This document shows positions 52,685 through 62,071 of a stretch of DNA of 64,000 bases, piece by piece. Under the pieces are notes generated by a model. That model was given only the letters and a program-made list of their open reading frames with translations, was not told the DNA's origin and made no database searches. Position 1 is the stretch's first letter, and each line of letters opens with the position of its first letter. Source of the stretch: Spirochaetes bacterium GWE1_32_154 (GTDB lineage: Bacteria > Spirochaetota > GWE2-31-10). Both the position numbers and the translations under genes were made by a program. Where the stretch lies: NCBI GenBank assembly GCA_001829315.1, contig MIAY01000008.1:62001-126000 (forward strand). Direction: 5' to 3'.

Positions 52685-53632
52685 ATGAATGGTATAAAAA
52701 CAGACTTGCATGATGTAAAAAAAAGACTGGAAGCAGTAACAGAACGGTTAACTTTAATTAAGGTAGATTCTCCACTAACTGATCATATTAATAGATATCC
52801 GTTACCTTCAAAAAGTAATGTTATTGCAATTTTAAATGATATATTTGAGGTTATATTTCCGGGGTATTATTCTGAAAAAGAAATTACTGATTTGAATATT
52901 AAAGGTCATATATCCAATAAAATTAATTGTATTTATGAGAAAATTGTAGAGGAAATAAAAAAAAGCTTTATGCAGGAACATGTTCATGACAGCAGTGTTT
53001 GTGAGATATGCAGTGTCAGTGAACAAAAAGCTGTTGTGTCATCGCTTAAACTTCTTGAATATATTGAAACGCTGCAGGATCTGGTTGCAAAAGATGTGAA
53101 AGCAGCATTTGATGGAGATCCGGCTGCACGAAACTTTTCAGAAATAATTTTTAGTTATCCTTGCATATTAACTATTACAATACATAGAATCGCCCATTTT
53201 CTTTATAAAACAGGAGTACCATTTATACCGAGAATTATGTCTGAATATGCTCATAGTTTAACCGGTATCGATATTCATCCTGGTGCTACAATTGGTGAAT
53301 ACTTTTTTATTGATCATGGAACCGGGGTTGTAATAGGTGAGACCTGTGAGATAGGTGATAATGTTAAGTTATATCAGGGTGTTACTTTAGGTGCGTTAAG
53401 TTTTCCGAAAGATGATGGCGGTAAGGTAATAAAAGGTTTAAAAAGACATCCGAAAATTGAAGATAATGTTACTATTTATGCCGGTGCTACAATTCTTGGC
53501 GGTGAAACGGTAATAGGAAAGAATTCAATTATAGGCGGTAATGTCTGGATTACCAATTCAGTAGCTGAAGATTCAAGAGTTATTATTGATGTCAGCAGTT
53601 CTAATGTAACATTTACAAAGAAGAAAACATAA
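52685..53632 (+). CDS. Serine O-acetyltransferase (EpsC/CysE-type)
   Basis: GIDIHPGATIGEYFFIDHGTGVVIGETCEIGDNVKLYQGVTLGA; hexapeptide repeats. Confidence 0.9.
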   Translation: MNGIKTDLHDVKKRLEAVTERLTLIKVDSPLTDHINRYPLPSKSNVIAILNDIFEVIFPGYYSEKEITDLNIKGHISNKINCIYEKIVEEIKKSFMQEHVHDSSVCEICSVSEQKAVVSSLKLLEYIETLQDLVAKDVKAAFDGDPAARNFSEIIFSYPCILTITIHRIAHFLYKTGVPFIPRIMSEYAHSLTGIDIHPGATIGEYFFIDHGTGVVIGETCEIGDNVKLYQGVTLGALSFPKDDGGKVIKGLKRHPKIEDNVTIYAGATILGGETVIGKNSIIGGNVWITNSVAEDSRVIIDVSSSNVTFTKKKT

Positions 53633-53696
53633 AACAAAGTTGCAGTTTTTACGCAGTCTCTCAAGGTATAGATATACTATTCCGATTAATAAAACT

Positions 53697-55958
53697 ATGA
53701 GATATATACATATATTTACGTTGCTTCTTATAATTATATTTTCTATTCATTCAGAAATAAGTTTTGAACCAATGTCTCTTGATAAGGATAATAATTTTAT
53801 ATTTAAATCAAAAGAGAAGTTAGGTGATAAACCGTATGCGAATACTTTTTTTAAAGGTAAATTTTATAATAACACCAAAGAATTTAAACCATTAACTTAT
53901 TATCCTGAGAAAGTTGTTTATGACAGGAATAATACATTATTATACATTCAAAACAGGATCGGGGTTTATAATTTTGATTATATGAATAATTCTATTACTG
54001 AAATTAAAAAAATCCCCGGTTTTTCCAGTGGAAATGAGTATTCTGTATATGATTTATCTATAGTCAGCATTTCACCGGACGGTAATTATATTGTTTATAA
54101 AAAACCGGTTTCCCCTATGCGGTCAGATATCTTTTTGTATAATTTGAAAAATGAAAAAAATGAAAGAGTTGTTATTAATGCTGACCGGTCACCGGGTGAA
54201 ACTACAGCATTATGGGCTCCTGATTCAAATAGTTTTATTTATCAGAAATCAGGTAAAATTTATTACTTTTCATTAAAAGATTATTTTTCCGGAAAAAGCC
54301 TTTCTGAAGATTGGAGATTTATAGGTGAATGTTCATTAAAAAAGACATCATGGACTGAAGATGGTACGTTAATCTGGGTTGAAAAAAATATAGTATACCA
54401 GTCATACCCTGAACAATTTTATTACCGTTCAATTTATAAACATTATTTAAGACAGGGCACTGTTTTGTGTAAAATTCCTTTTGATTTTGATCCGGCCTCT
54501 GATACTCTGCAATACAATAAGCATACCGGCAGGTTGTTTGTTGTCAAACAGGGTATTTCGATTTCATATTATTCTATAGATGGTTTATTAACTGCCAATC
54601 CTTATTTACAGCTTAATGATACTATGCGTTTTGAAAAAGTTTTAATCAATTCAAATGGTGATGGTGCATTTACTGTAAAGGTTTTAAAAAATGGGCAAAT
54701 TGAAAAACAACTTATTTTAATAACCCGGAATGCCAATACATACCAGTTCACTATTTTCAAAGATATAGATACAGGATCTATTTCAAATATAAATTTTTCT
54801 CATGATATGAATTCAATTTTTGTCAGTACCGATAAAGGTGTATTTTCAATTTTACTTTCAGAAAAGAAAGTAGAATGGAATATTGATTTACCCGACGCTC
54901 TTGAGGTTGTAGAAACTGAAACCGGAGAATATATATTCTTTTGTAAAGATTTTATCTGGAAGGGAAGAGACTCTGATAGAAAACCATTGTTTTTAAGCAG
55001 TGGGGATTTTGCCGGGTTTTACAAGGGACAATCTGTTATTTATGCTAAAGGGAAATTCTTTACAATTGATGATGATACAAGTAGAATTAACGAGATTTCT
55101 TTAGCAGCGTCAGATTTATATACCGTAACTACAAATGGAATGTTTCGTTTATTATCACGGGAAGTTAAAAAAGGGTTTTATACTGATAGTTTAATAATAA
55201 AAGAGATTTATACCGGTAAACAATATGATATTACTTCATTTCCACAATTATATTATTCATTATATCAACCTGAGATTTCGGGGGAATTTAGTTTTTTAGA
55301 TACTCCTGTAAGTGATAAAAGTGAAATTGCTCTTTTATTTGATGGAGTCAAAACGAGTGAAGGTGTATTTGATATTTTAAGCGTTATTGAAAAATATAAC
55401 ATAAAAGCTAACTTTTTTTTAAATGGCAATTTTATGGAAATTAATCCAATTATCACTACAGAAATATCAAAATTCAATTTAGAAGTAGGTAATGCGTTTC
55501 AATATCATGTTAATTTACTTGAAAATAAATTTATGATAGATAGAAATTTTATACGACAGGGGTTGTCTGCAAATGAAGAGTCATATTTTAAATTATCAGG
55601 TAAAAATTTTTCACCTTATTGGCACGCACCATATTTTGTTTATTCAGAGTCTATAATAAAATATGGTTTAGAAAGCGGATATCGTTTTGTGAGTTATAAT
55701 CTTGATAGTCTTGACTGGGTGAGTAAAAGTGACCGGCAGTTAAGTGCGAGTTATTTCATGAATAATGAACAACTGATTGAACGAATTCTAAAACGGCTTA
55801 AGCCGAATCAGGTTATATCCCTTTCTACAGGAAAAAATGACATAGTAAGAGAGCAATGGTTATTTTATGATATTGAAACACTTATAACAGAAATGATCAG
55901 ATCAGGTTATTCATTTACCTTTGTGAGTACTGTTATTGATAAGTACCGGGTGAAATAG
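53697..55958 (+). CDS. Secreted beta-propeller-like protein with C-terminal NodB-like (polysaccharide deacetylase) domain, probably degenerate
   Basis: Signal peptide MRYIHIFTLLLIIIFSIHS; WD40/TolB-like repeats SISPDGNYIVYK; C-terminal IALLFDGVKTSEGVFDILSVIEKYNIKANFFLNGNFM...SYNLDSLDWVS. Confidence 0.7.
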   Translation: MRYIHIFTLLLIIIFSIHSEISFEPMSLDKDNNFIFKSKEKLGDKPYANTFFKGKFYNNTKEFKPLTYYPEKVVYDRNNTLLYIQNRIGVYNFDYMNNSITEIKKIPGFSSGNEYSVYDLSIVSISPDGNYIVYKKPVSPMRSDIFLYNLKNEKNERVVINADRSPGETTALWAPDSNSFIYQKSGKIYYFSLKDYFSGKSLSEDWRFIGECSLKKTSWTEDGTLIWVEKNIVYQSYPEQFYYRSIYKHYLRQGTVLCKIPFDFDPASDTLQYNKHTGRLFVVKQGISISYYSIDGLLTANPYLQLNDTMRFEKVLINSNGDGAFTVKVLKNGQIEKQLILITRNANTYQFTIFKDIDTGSISNINFSHDMNSIFVSTDKGVFSILLSEKKVEWNIDLPDALEVVETETGEYIFFCKDFIWKGRDSDRKPLFLSSGDFAGFYKGQSVIYAKGKFFTIDDDTSRINEISLAASDLYTVTTNGMFRLLSREVKKGFYTDSLIIKEIYTGKQYDITSFPQLYYSLYQPEISGEFSFLDTPVSDKSEIALLFDGVKTSEGVFDILSVIEKYNIKANFFLNGNFMEINPIITTEISKFNLEVGNAFQYHVNLLENKFMIDRNFIRQGLSANEESYFKLSGKNFSPYWHAPYFVYSESIIKYGLESGYRFVSYNLDSLDWVSKSDRQLSASYFMNNEQLIERILKRLKPNQVISLSTGKNDIVREQWLFYDIETLITEMIRSGYSFTFVSTVIDKYRVK

Positions 55959-56022
55959 TAAAAAACCGAGCCTCTTGCAAAAATACTTTTTTATCTCAAC
56001 TATTTGCAAAAGTCCCCATCTA

Positions 56023-56661
56023 TTAGTGTCTTATTTTTATTGAAATAATTCTGCCTAAATATTTTTTACCATTTTCAAACATTGGATCAGATATGTTTAT
56101 TTTGATAATGCAATCACCTGAATCGACAGATTTGAGTAAAAAATATTTTTGATTTGATATTCTAATATCATTCGGGTATAGTATCAGGTTTGAATTACTT
56201 AATTCAAGTTCGTATTCAATTGAATTATCGCATTCTTCTTTTCTGTTATTTGTCGGGATAAGAAAATATTTGTTAATATTTACATAAAATGTATCATCAT
56301 TAAAAATAATTGACTTTTCAAAATTCAATACTGTTTCAAAAACTGTTACTATACCGGCGTTATTTTCAAAAAAAATTTCTAAATAATTATTATTTTCATA
56401 ATGATTAATAAGAAAATTAACTGATTCAATGCGACCGTTTTCTGTATTGGCTACTTTGTTGAAATTATTAATGCTTTTTGAATTCAAAAAAATTGTTATA
56501 TTCTGTATATCACTAGTGTTTTTCAATATTACATTTACTACTGAGGGTATAGTGTAATCATAAATAAGTTTTTTGTATAAAACAGTTTTTATATATTTAT
56601 CATCCGCATTTATGTGCAGAAAGCTGAAAAACAAAACAATTAAAACATTATATTTAATCAT
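56023..56661 (-). CDS. Secreted protein of unknown function
   Basis: 212-aa ORF with signal peptide MIKYNVLIVLFFSFLHINA; beta-rich. Confidence 0.65.
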   Translation of the reverse strand: MIKYNVLIVLFFSFLHINADDKYIKTVLYKKLIYDYTIPSVVNVILKNTSDIQNITIFLNSKSINNFNKVANTENGRIESVNFLINHYENNNYLEIFFENNAGIVTVFETVLNFEKSIIFNDDTFYVNINKYFLIPTNNRKEECDNSIEYELELSNSNLILYPNDIRISNQKYFLLKSVDSGDCIIKINISDPMFENGKKYLGRIISIKIRH

Positions 56662-56774
56662 AGAATATAAAATATCTTATTTTTGTTAAAAATTCAATTT
56701 ATTTTATTAGAAGGTCAATAAAAATGTGTTATTATTAGTATTAAAAATCTAAAAATGTATTTAAGAGGTTAACT

Positions 56775-58268
56775 ATGAAGAATATGGTATTAATTGTAAC
56801 TTTTATAACCATTATTATTGGTTGTGTTACTAATGATTCATCTGATGATGGTTCAAAAACAAATTCAGATGTAGTTCAAGCTATCGGTCGGGGATATGAT
56901 GTTTTTGGTAATTATGCTGATCCGGAATATCTCAAGGGAAGTATTTTAGATTATCAGGCATTAATTGATAATTCGCAAATTGAGAAAATTATGTTGGAAA
57001 AAGGTGATTTTACATCATCTTCCGGGAAAACATTTTCGGAGTATTCAAATAGTTTAAATATTAAAACAAATATTTCAGGTAATTATAAATTTTATTCAGG
57101 CAGTATGAAAACTAATTTTACGACTGACAGATTTAACTCATCACAATATCAGTTTGCTACTGTTCATAGTGATATTAAAAAATATTCACTTACGATAAAA
57201 AATGAAGACAAAGTTAATTATTCAAATTTAAAAAAATATCTTACACAAACATTTAAAGAAAGAATTAATGATTCGACTGATGATTGTTATGAAATATTTA
57301 ATACGTATGGTACTCATGTTTTAACCGGCATTATTATGGGAGCACGACTGGATTATAGTTTGTCTGCACAAACAACCGCATCAACAGGGAGTGAAACAAT
57401 TGAAAACTATGCAAAGGCTTCGTATAAATCATTATTTTCATCGGCTTCATTAAGTGTTGATGTAAAAACATCATCATACTGGTCTGAAAGATTTGAGTCG
57501 ACGGAAGTCAGAACATTTGTAATAGGCGGGAAAAGTGAATATGGTCAGCATATTAATAATGATGGTGATTATACAAAATGGATTGACAGTATAAATGATA
57601 ATACTGTTTTTTCAAATATTACTGCAGACGGAATAGTGCCTGTTTGGGAATTAACTGATAATACTGTGAAGAAAGAACTTTTAAAAAAAGCATTTGAAAG
57701 ATGGGCAACTGAAAGAGAATTAAATTTCACTCCTGAAGCGATAGCAAAAACCTGTATCGTTGATATTCTGGTTCGGGATAGTGGAGCTAATGATTATATA
57801 GATTATAATGGTGGTAAGTATTATAGAATCAATCAGGATTTAAATGAAGGTGCCGGCGGGGATGATATTTATATCTATGTGAGATATGGAAAAGATGACG
57901 GGAGTGATGGGTATATTCCAATAACTCATATTGGAGTTGTTCATGATGCTGATGAAAATGATGCAATTTATGACAATCCTGATCATTACACAAGAATTAA
58001 TTTTGATTTAAACCGCGATGCCGGTGGAGATTACATGTATCTTTGTTATTATAGAAGTACTATTTATAAACCGATTAGAAATTTGTATGTTTATAATCAC
58101 AGTGATAATACAAGAGAATTTACATCAATTTATAAGAAACCGGATTTGTCCTATTATCAGGTTAAGCGTCTTAATGATAAAAACTGGACTTCCGAGTATC
58201 CTGATTTAAACAGGAAAGCCGGTGGAGATTACATTTATTTATTTTATTCTGATAATATGGTTGATTAA
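56775..58268 (+). CDS. MACPF (perforin-like) lipoprotein with C-terminal MABP/beta-prism-like triplicate
   Basis: Lipobox IIIGC; MACPF signature CYEIFNTYGTHVLTGIIMGARLDYS; three units DLNEGAGGDDIYIYVRYG, DLNRDAGGDYMYLCYYRS, DLNRKAGGDYIYLFYSD. Confidence 0.85.
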   Translation: MKNMVLIVTFITIIIGCVTNDSSDDGSKTNSDVVQAIGRGYDVFGNYADPEYLKGSILDYQALIDNSQIEKIMLEKGDFTSSSGKTFSEYSNSLNIKTNISGNYKFYSGSMKTNFTTDRFNSSQYQFATVHSDIKKYSLTIKNEDKVNYSNLKKYLTQTFKERINDSTDDCYEIFNTYGTHVLTGIIMGARLDYSLSAQTTASTGSETIENYAKASYKSLFSSASLSVDVKTSSYWSERFESTEVRTFVIGGKSEYGQHINNDGDYTKWIDSINDNTVFSNITADGIVPVWELTDNTVKKELLKKAFERWATERELNFTPEAIAKTCIVDILVRDSGANDYIDYNGGKYYRINQDLNEGAGGDDIYIYVRYGKDDGSDGYIPITHIGVVHDADENDAIYDNPDHYTRINFDLNRDAGGDYMYLCYYRSTIYKPIRNLYVYNHSDNTREFTSIYKKPDLSYYQVKRLNDKNWTSEYPDLNRKAGGDYIYLFYSDNMVD

Positions 58269-58340
58269 TAAAAATATTGTAGAGCCTCTGTATAGGAAAT
58301 GTATTTTTTCATTTTTACTGCATTTATTTATACTTTCTGT

Positions 58341-58369
58341 TTGAGATTTTTTGCTAAATGTTATATATT
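58341..58369 (+). promoter_or_regulatory. Sigma-70 type promoter for nifJ
   Basis: TTGAGA (58341-58346), 17-nt spacer, TATATT (58364-58369). Confidence 0.55.
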
Positions 58370-58374
58370 GCATA

Positions 58375-58405
58375 TCGTAACAGGTTTTTAGGTTACTTGT
58401 TACGA
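58375..58405. promoter_or_regulatory. Inverted repeat at the predicted nifJ transcription start
   Basis: TCGTAACA (58375-58382), 15-nt spacer, TGTTACGA (58398-58405). Confidence 0.5.
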
Positions 58406-58435
58406 ATTTATCGATTATGAATGAAAGGAGTTATA

Positions 58436-61400
58436 ATGGCTACTAAAGGAAAAATGGCTACTATTGACGGAAATACTTCCGCCGCTCATGTCGCTTATGC
58501 ATTTAATGAAGTCGCTGCGATTTATCCTATTACACCGTCTTCAAATATGGCCGAGTATTGTGATGCCTGGGCAGCACACGGTAGAAAAAATCTTTTCGGT
58601 GAGACTCTTGATCTTGTTGAAATGGAATCTGAAGCAGGTGCTGCCGGTACTGTTCACGGTGCATTATCAGCAGGTGCTCTAACTACTACTTTTACAGCTT
58701 CTCAAGGTCTTTTATTAATGATTCCTAATATGTTTAAAATAGCGGGTGAGTTATTACCTACAGTTTTTCATGTTTCTGCACGATCTTTGGCTGCACAGTC
58801 ACTTTCTATTTTTGGTGATCACCAGGATGTTATGGCTGTTAGAAATACAGGTTATGCAATGGTTGCTGCAAATTCTGTACAGGAAGTTCAGGATTTAGCA
58901 TTAGTTTCACATTTAGCTACTTTAGAAGCAAATATACCGTTTGTTAATTTCTTTGATGGTTTTAGAACGTCACATGAAATTCAAAAGGTTGAAATGATAG
59001 ATTATGAAGTTATGAGAGAACTTCTTGATATGAAATTTGTTGAAGCATTTAGAAAAAGAGCAATAAATCCTGAACATCCGACAGTAAAGGTTGCTGCTCA
59101 AAATCCTGATGTTTACTTTCAGGGAAGAGAAACAACAAATAATGATTATGCTGCATTACCTGCTCTTGTCCAGAAATATATGGATAAAGTTGGTGCTAAA
59201 ATTGGAAGAGAGTATAAGTTATATGAGTATTACGGTGCAAAGGATGCTGATAAAGTTATTATTTCAATGGGTTCAAGTTGTGACACTATTGAAGAATCAA
59301 TCAACTTTTTAAATGCCAAGAAAGGTATGAAACTTGGTTTGTTAAAAGTAAGACTCTATAGACCTTTTGATATTAATCTTTTTGTTGATGCTATTCCTGC
59401 TACAGCAAAGAAAATTGCTGTTCTTGATAGAACAAAAGAACCGGGAGCTTATGGAGAGCCTTTATTTCTTGATGTTGTTGCTGCATTCCAGGCTAAGGGA
59501 AAACATGATGTTAAAATTATCGGTGGTCGATACGGTTTATCATCTAAAGAATTTACTCCTTCAATGGTGTTAGCTGTTTATAAACATTTGGATGGTAAAT
59601 GTACTCATAATTTTACCGTTGGTATAATTGATGATGTATCAAATCTTTCTTTAAATATCGATGAAGAAATTGTTACAGAACCTGATGGTGTAACACGATG
59701 TATTTTCTGGGGCTTAGGTTCAGATGGTACAGTAGGTGCTAATAAAAACTCAATTAAAATTATCGGTGATAATACTGATATGTATGCACAAGGTTATTTC
59801 TCTTATGATTCAAAAAAATCCGGCGGTATTACTATATCACATTTACGATTTGGAAAATCAAAGATTCAGTCTCCATACTTAATTACTTCAGCTGATTTCA
59901 TTGCATGTCATAATCCTTCTTATGTTGGTCGATATGATATGTTAAAAGAAATGAAGCCAAATGGTAAATTTCTTTTGAATACATCAGTTTCTACTGATAA
60001 AGTTTTTGAAAGTTTCACAAAAGAAATGCAGGAAACAATTATAAATAAAAAAGTTAAAGTGTATGCTATTGATGCATTAAAAATTGCTGAAGGTGCCGGA
60101 ATGGGTACACGAATCAATACAGTAATGCAGGCTGCTTTCTTTAAATTATCAGGTATTTTACCTGAGGCGGAAGCAATTGAATTGATGAAAAAAGCTGCTA
60201 AAAAATCATACGAAAAGAAAGGTATGGAAATTGTTGAGATGAACTGGAAGTGTATTGATAACGCTGCCAGTGGTTTATCAGAAATAAAAGTACCTGCTTC
60301 AATTTCAGAAGTTAAAAATGCTTTTGTTTCACCTAAACTTATACCTGATAATTCATCTGATTTTGATAAAAATATTATTGAAAGACTTATGTATTTAAAA
60401 GGTGATGAATTACCTGTATCTCAAATGATTAAAGATGGTGTTGTTCCTACAGGAACTACAAAACTTGAAAAAAGAGGTATTTCTGCTGTTGTTCCTCATT
60501 GGATTAGCGAAAATTGTATTCAATGTAATCAATGTTCATTAGTTTGTCCTCATGCTGCAGTTAGAGCTAAACAAATCAGACCTGAAGAACTAAAAAATAA
60601 ACCTGCTTCTTTTAATACATTAAAATCAACAACAAAAGATACCGGTTTAGAATATAAAATTCAGGTATATATTGAAGATTGTACAGGATGTGGAAACTGT
60701 GTTAACGTTTGTCCTTCAAAAACAAAAGCACTTGAATTCAGATCAATATTTGATGAAAGAAACGATGGTCAGAATGAAAATGTAGCTTTCTTTGAAAAAA
60801 TTGCAGATAATGTTATTGATGGAACAACACTTGCACAATTTAAAGGTACTCAGTTTAAAAAACCTTTATTTGAATTCTCTGGTGCTTGTGCCGGTTGTGG
60901 AGAAACTCCTTATGTTAAACTTGTAACTCAGTTATTTGGTGAGCGAATGGTTGTTGCAAATGCAACAGGTTGTTCTTCAATTTATGGTGGAACTTTCCCT
61001 ACAATTCCTTATACTGTTAATCGAAATGGTCATGGTCCTGCTTGGGCGAATTCACTATTTGAAGATAATGCAGAATATGGTATGGGCTTTAGAGTTGCGA
61101 TTGATTCAAACAGAAAGCAACTTTTAACAAATATTAATAAAGCAATTGAATTAGGAACAACTCCTGAATTATCTGCTTCATTGAAAAAAAATATTGAATT
61201 GTGGAAAGATGTTACTGAAGTGGCTACGTCACAGTCAGAAACAACACAAAAACTTCTTCCTGCTGCAATTACAAAAGCATCCGGTGAATTGAAAGCCGTT
61301 TTAAGCAAGATTTTAGAACTTGCTAATTATATTGTTGATAAATCAGTGTGGTGTTTTGGTGGTGATGGTTGGGCGTATGATATTGGATATGGTGGTTTAG

Positions 61401-61990
61401 ACCATGTATTAGCATCAGGTAAAAATGTAAATATTCTTGTTGTTGATACAGAAGTTTATTCAAATACCGGTGGTCAGGCTTCTAAATCAACTCCTATTGG
61501 TGCTATAGCACGATTTGCTGAAGCAGGTAAAAGAGTTGGTAAGAAGGACCTTGGTTTAATAACAATGAGTTATGGCTACATTTATGTTGCATCAATTTCA
61601 CTTGGTGCAAATATGGCACAAACAGTTAAGGCTTTCCAGGAAGCTGAAGCGTATGATGGTCCGTCAATTATTTTAGCGTATGCTCCTTGTATTAATCATG
61701 GTTTAGCAAAAGGTATGGGACATACAATTGAAGAAGAGAAAAAAGCTGTAAAATGTGGTTATTTCCCTCTTTATCGATATAATCCGGCTCTTAAAGAACA
61801 AGGTAAAAATCCTTTTATTTATGAATCTCAAGATCCGAGTGAAGATATGATGGATTTCTTAATGAGTGAGACACGATATAAATCACTTAAAAAGGAATTC
61901 CCTGAAATTGCTGATGAATTATACAAAAAAGCAATTGAAGACAAAAAAGCAAGACACGAGTATTATAAAAAACTTGGTGCTATGCAATAG
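58436..61990 (+). CDS. nifJ: Pyruvate:ferredoxin (flavodoxin) oxidoreductase
   Basis: NEVAAIYPITPSSNMAE, two 4Fe-4S motifs CIQCNQCSLVCPHAA and CTGCGNCVNVCPS, TPP domain GDGWAYDIGYGGLDHVLASGKNVNILVVDTEVYSNTGGQ. Start at ATG 58436. Confidence 0.98.
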   Translation: MATKGKMATIDGNTSAAHVAYAFNEVAAIYPITPSSNMAEYCDAWAAHGRKNLFGETLDLVEMESEAGAAGTVHGALSAGALTTTFTASQGLLLMIPNMFKIAGELLPTVFHVSARSLAAQSLSIFGDHQDVMAVRNTGYAMVAANSVQEVQDLALVSHLATLEANIPFVNFFDGFRTSHEIQKVEMIDYEVMRELLDMKFVEAFRKRAINPEHPTVKVAAQNPDVYFQGRETTNNDYAALPALVQKYMDKVGAKIGREYKLYEYYGAKDADKVIISMGSSCDTIEESINFLNAKKGMKLGLLKVRLYRPFDINLFVDAIPATAKKIAVLDRTKEPGAYGEPLFLDVVAAFQAKGKHDVKIIGGRYGLSSKEFTPSMVLAVYKHLDGKCTHNFTVGIIDDVSNLSLNIDEEIVTEPDGVTRCIFWGLGSDGTVGANKNSIKIIGDNTDMYAQGYFSYDSKKSGGITISHLRFGKSKIQSPYLITSADFIACHNPSYVGRYDMLKEMKPNGKFLLNTSVSTDKVFESFTKEMQETIINKKVKVYAIDALKIAEGAGMGTRINTVMQAAFFKLSGILPEAEAIELMKKAAKKSYEKKGMEIVEMNWKCIDNAASGLSEIKVPASISEVKNAFVSPKLIPDNSSDFDKNIIERLMYLKGDELPVSQMIKDGVVPTGTTKLEKRGISAVVPHWISENCIQCNQCSLVCPHAAVRAKQIRPEELKNKPASFNTLKSTTKDTGLEYKIQVYIEDCTGCGNCVNVCPSKTKALEFRSIFDERNDGQNENVAFFEKIADNVIDGTTLAQFKGTQFKKPLFEFSGACAGCGETPYVKLVTQLFGERMVVANATGCSSIYGGTFPTIPYTVNRNGHGPAWANSLFEDNAEYGMGFRVAIDSNRKQLLTNINKAIELGTTPELSASLKKNIELWKDVTEVATSQSETTQKLLPAAITKASGELKAVLSKILELANYIVDKSVWCFGGDGWAYDIGYGGLDHVLASGKNVNILVVDTEVYSNTGGQASKSTPIGAIARFAEAGKRVGKKDLGLITMSYGYIYVASISLGANMAQTVKAFQEAEAYDGPSIILAYAPCINHGLAKGMGHTIEEEKKAVKCGYFPLYRYNPALKEQGKNPFIYESQDPSEDMMDFLMSETRYKSLKKEFPEIADELYKKAIEDKKARHEYYKKLGAMQ

Positions 61991-62001
61991 GTAAGTAGTA
62001 A

Positions 62002-62043
62002 CAAATAAAAAGGAGTGACGTAATTGTCACTCCTTTTTATTTG
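62002..62043. terminator. Bidirectional rho-independent terminator between convergent genes
   Basis: CAAATAAAAAGGAGTGAC / GTCACTCCTTTTTATTTG 18-bp perfect stem, 6-nt loop. Confidence 0.9.
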
Positions 62044-62071
62044 TATATCAGATTTATAGAAACGCTTAAAA

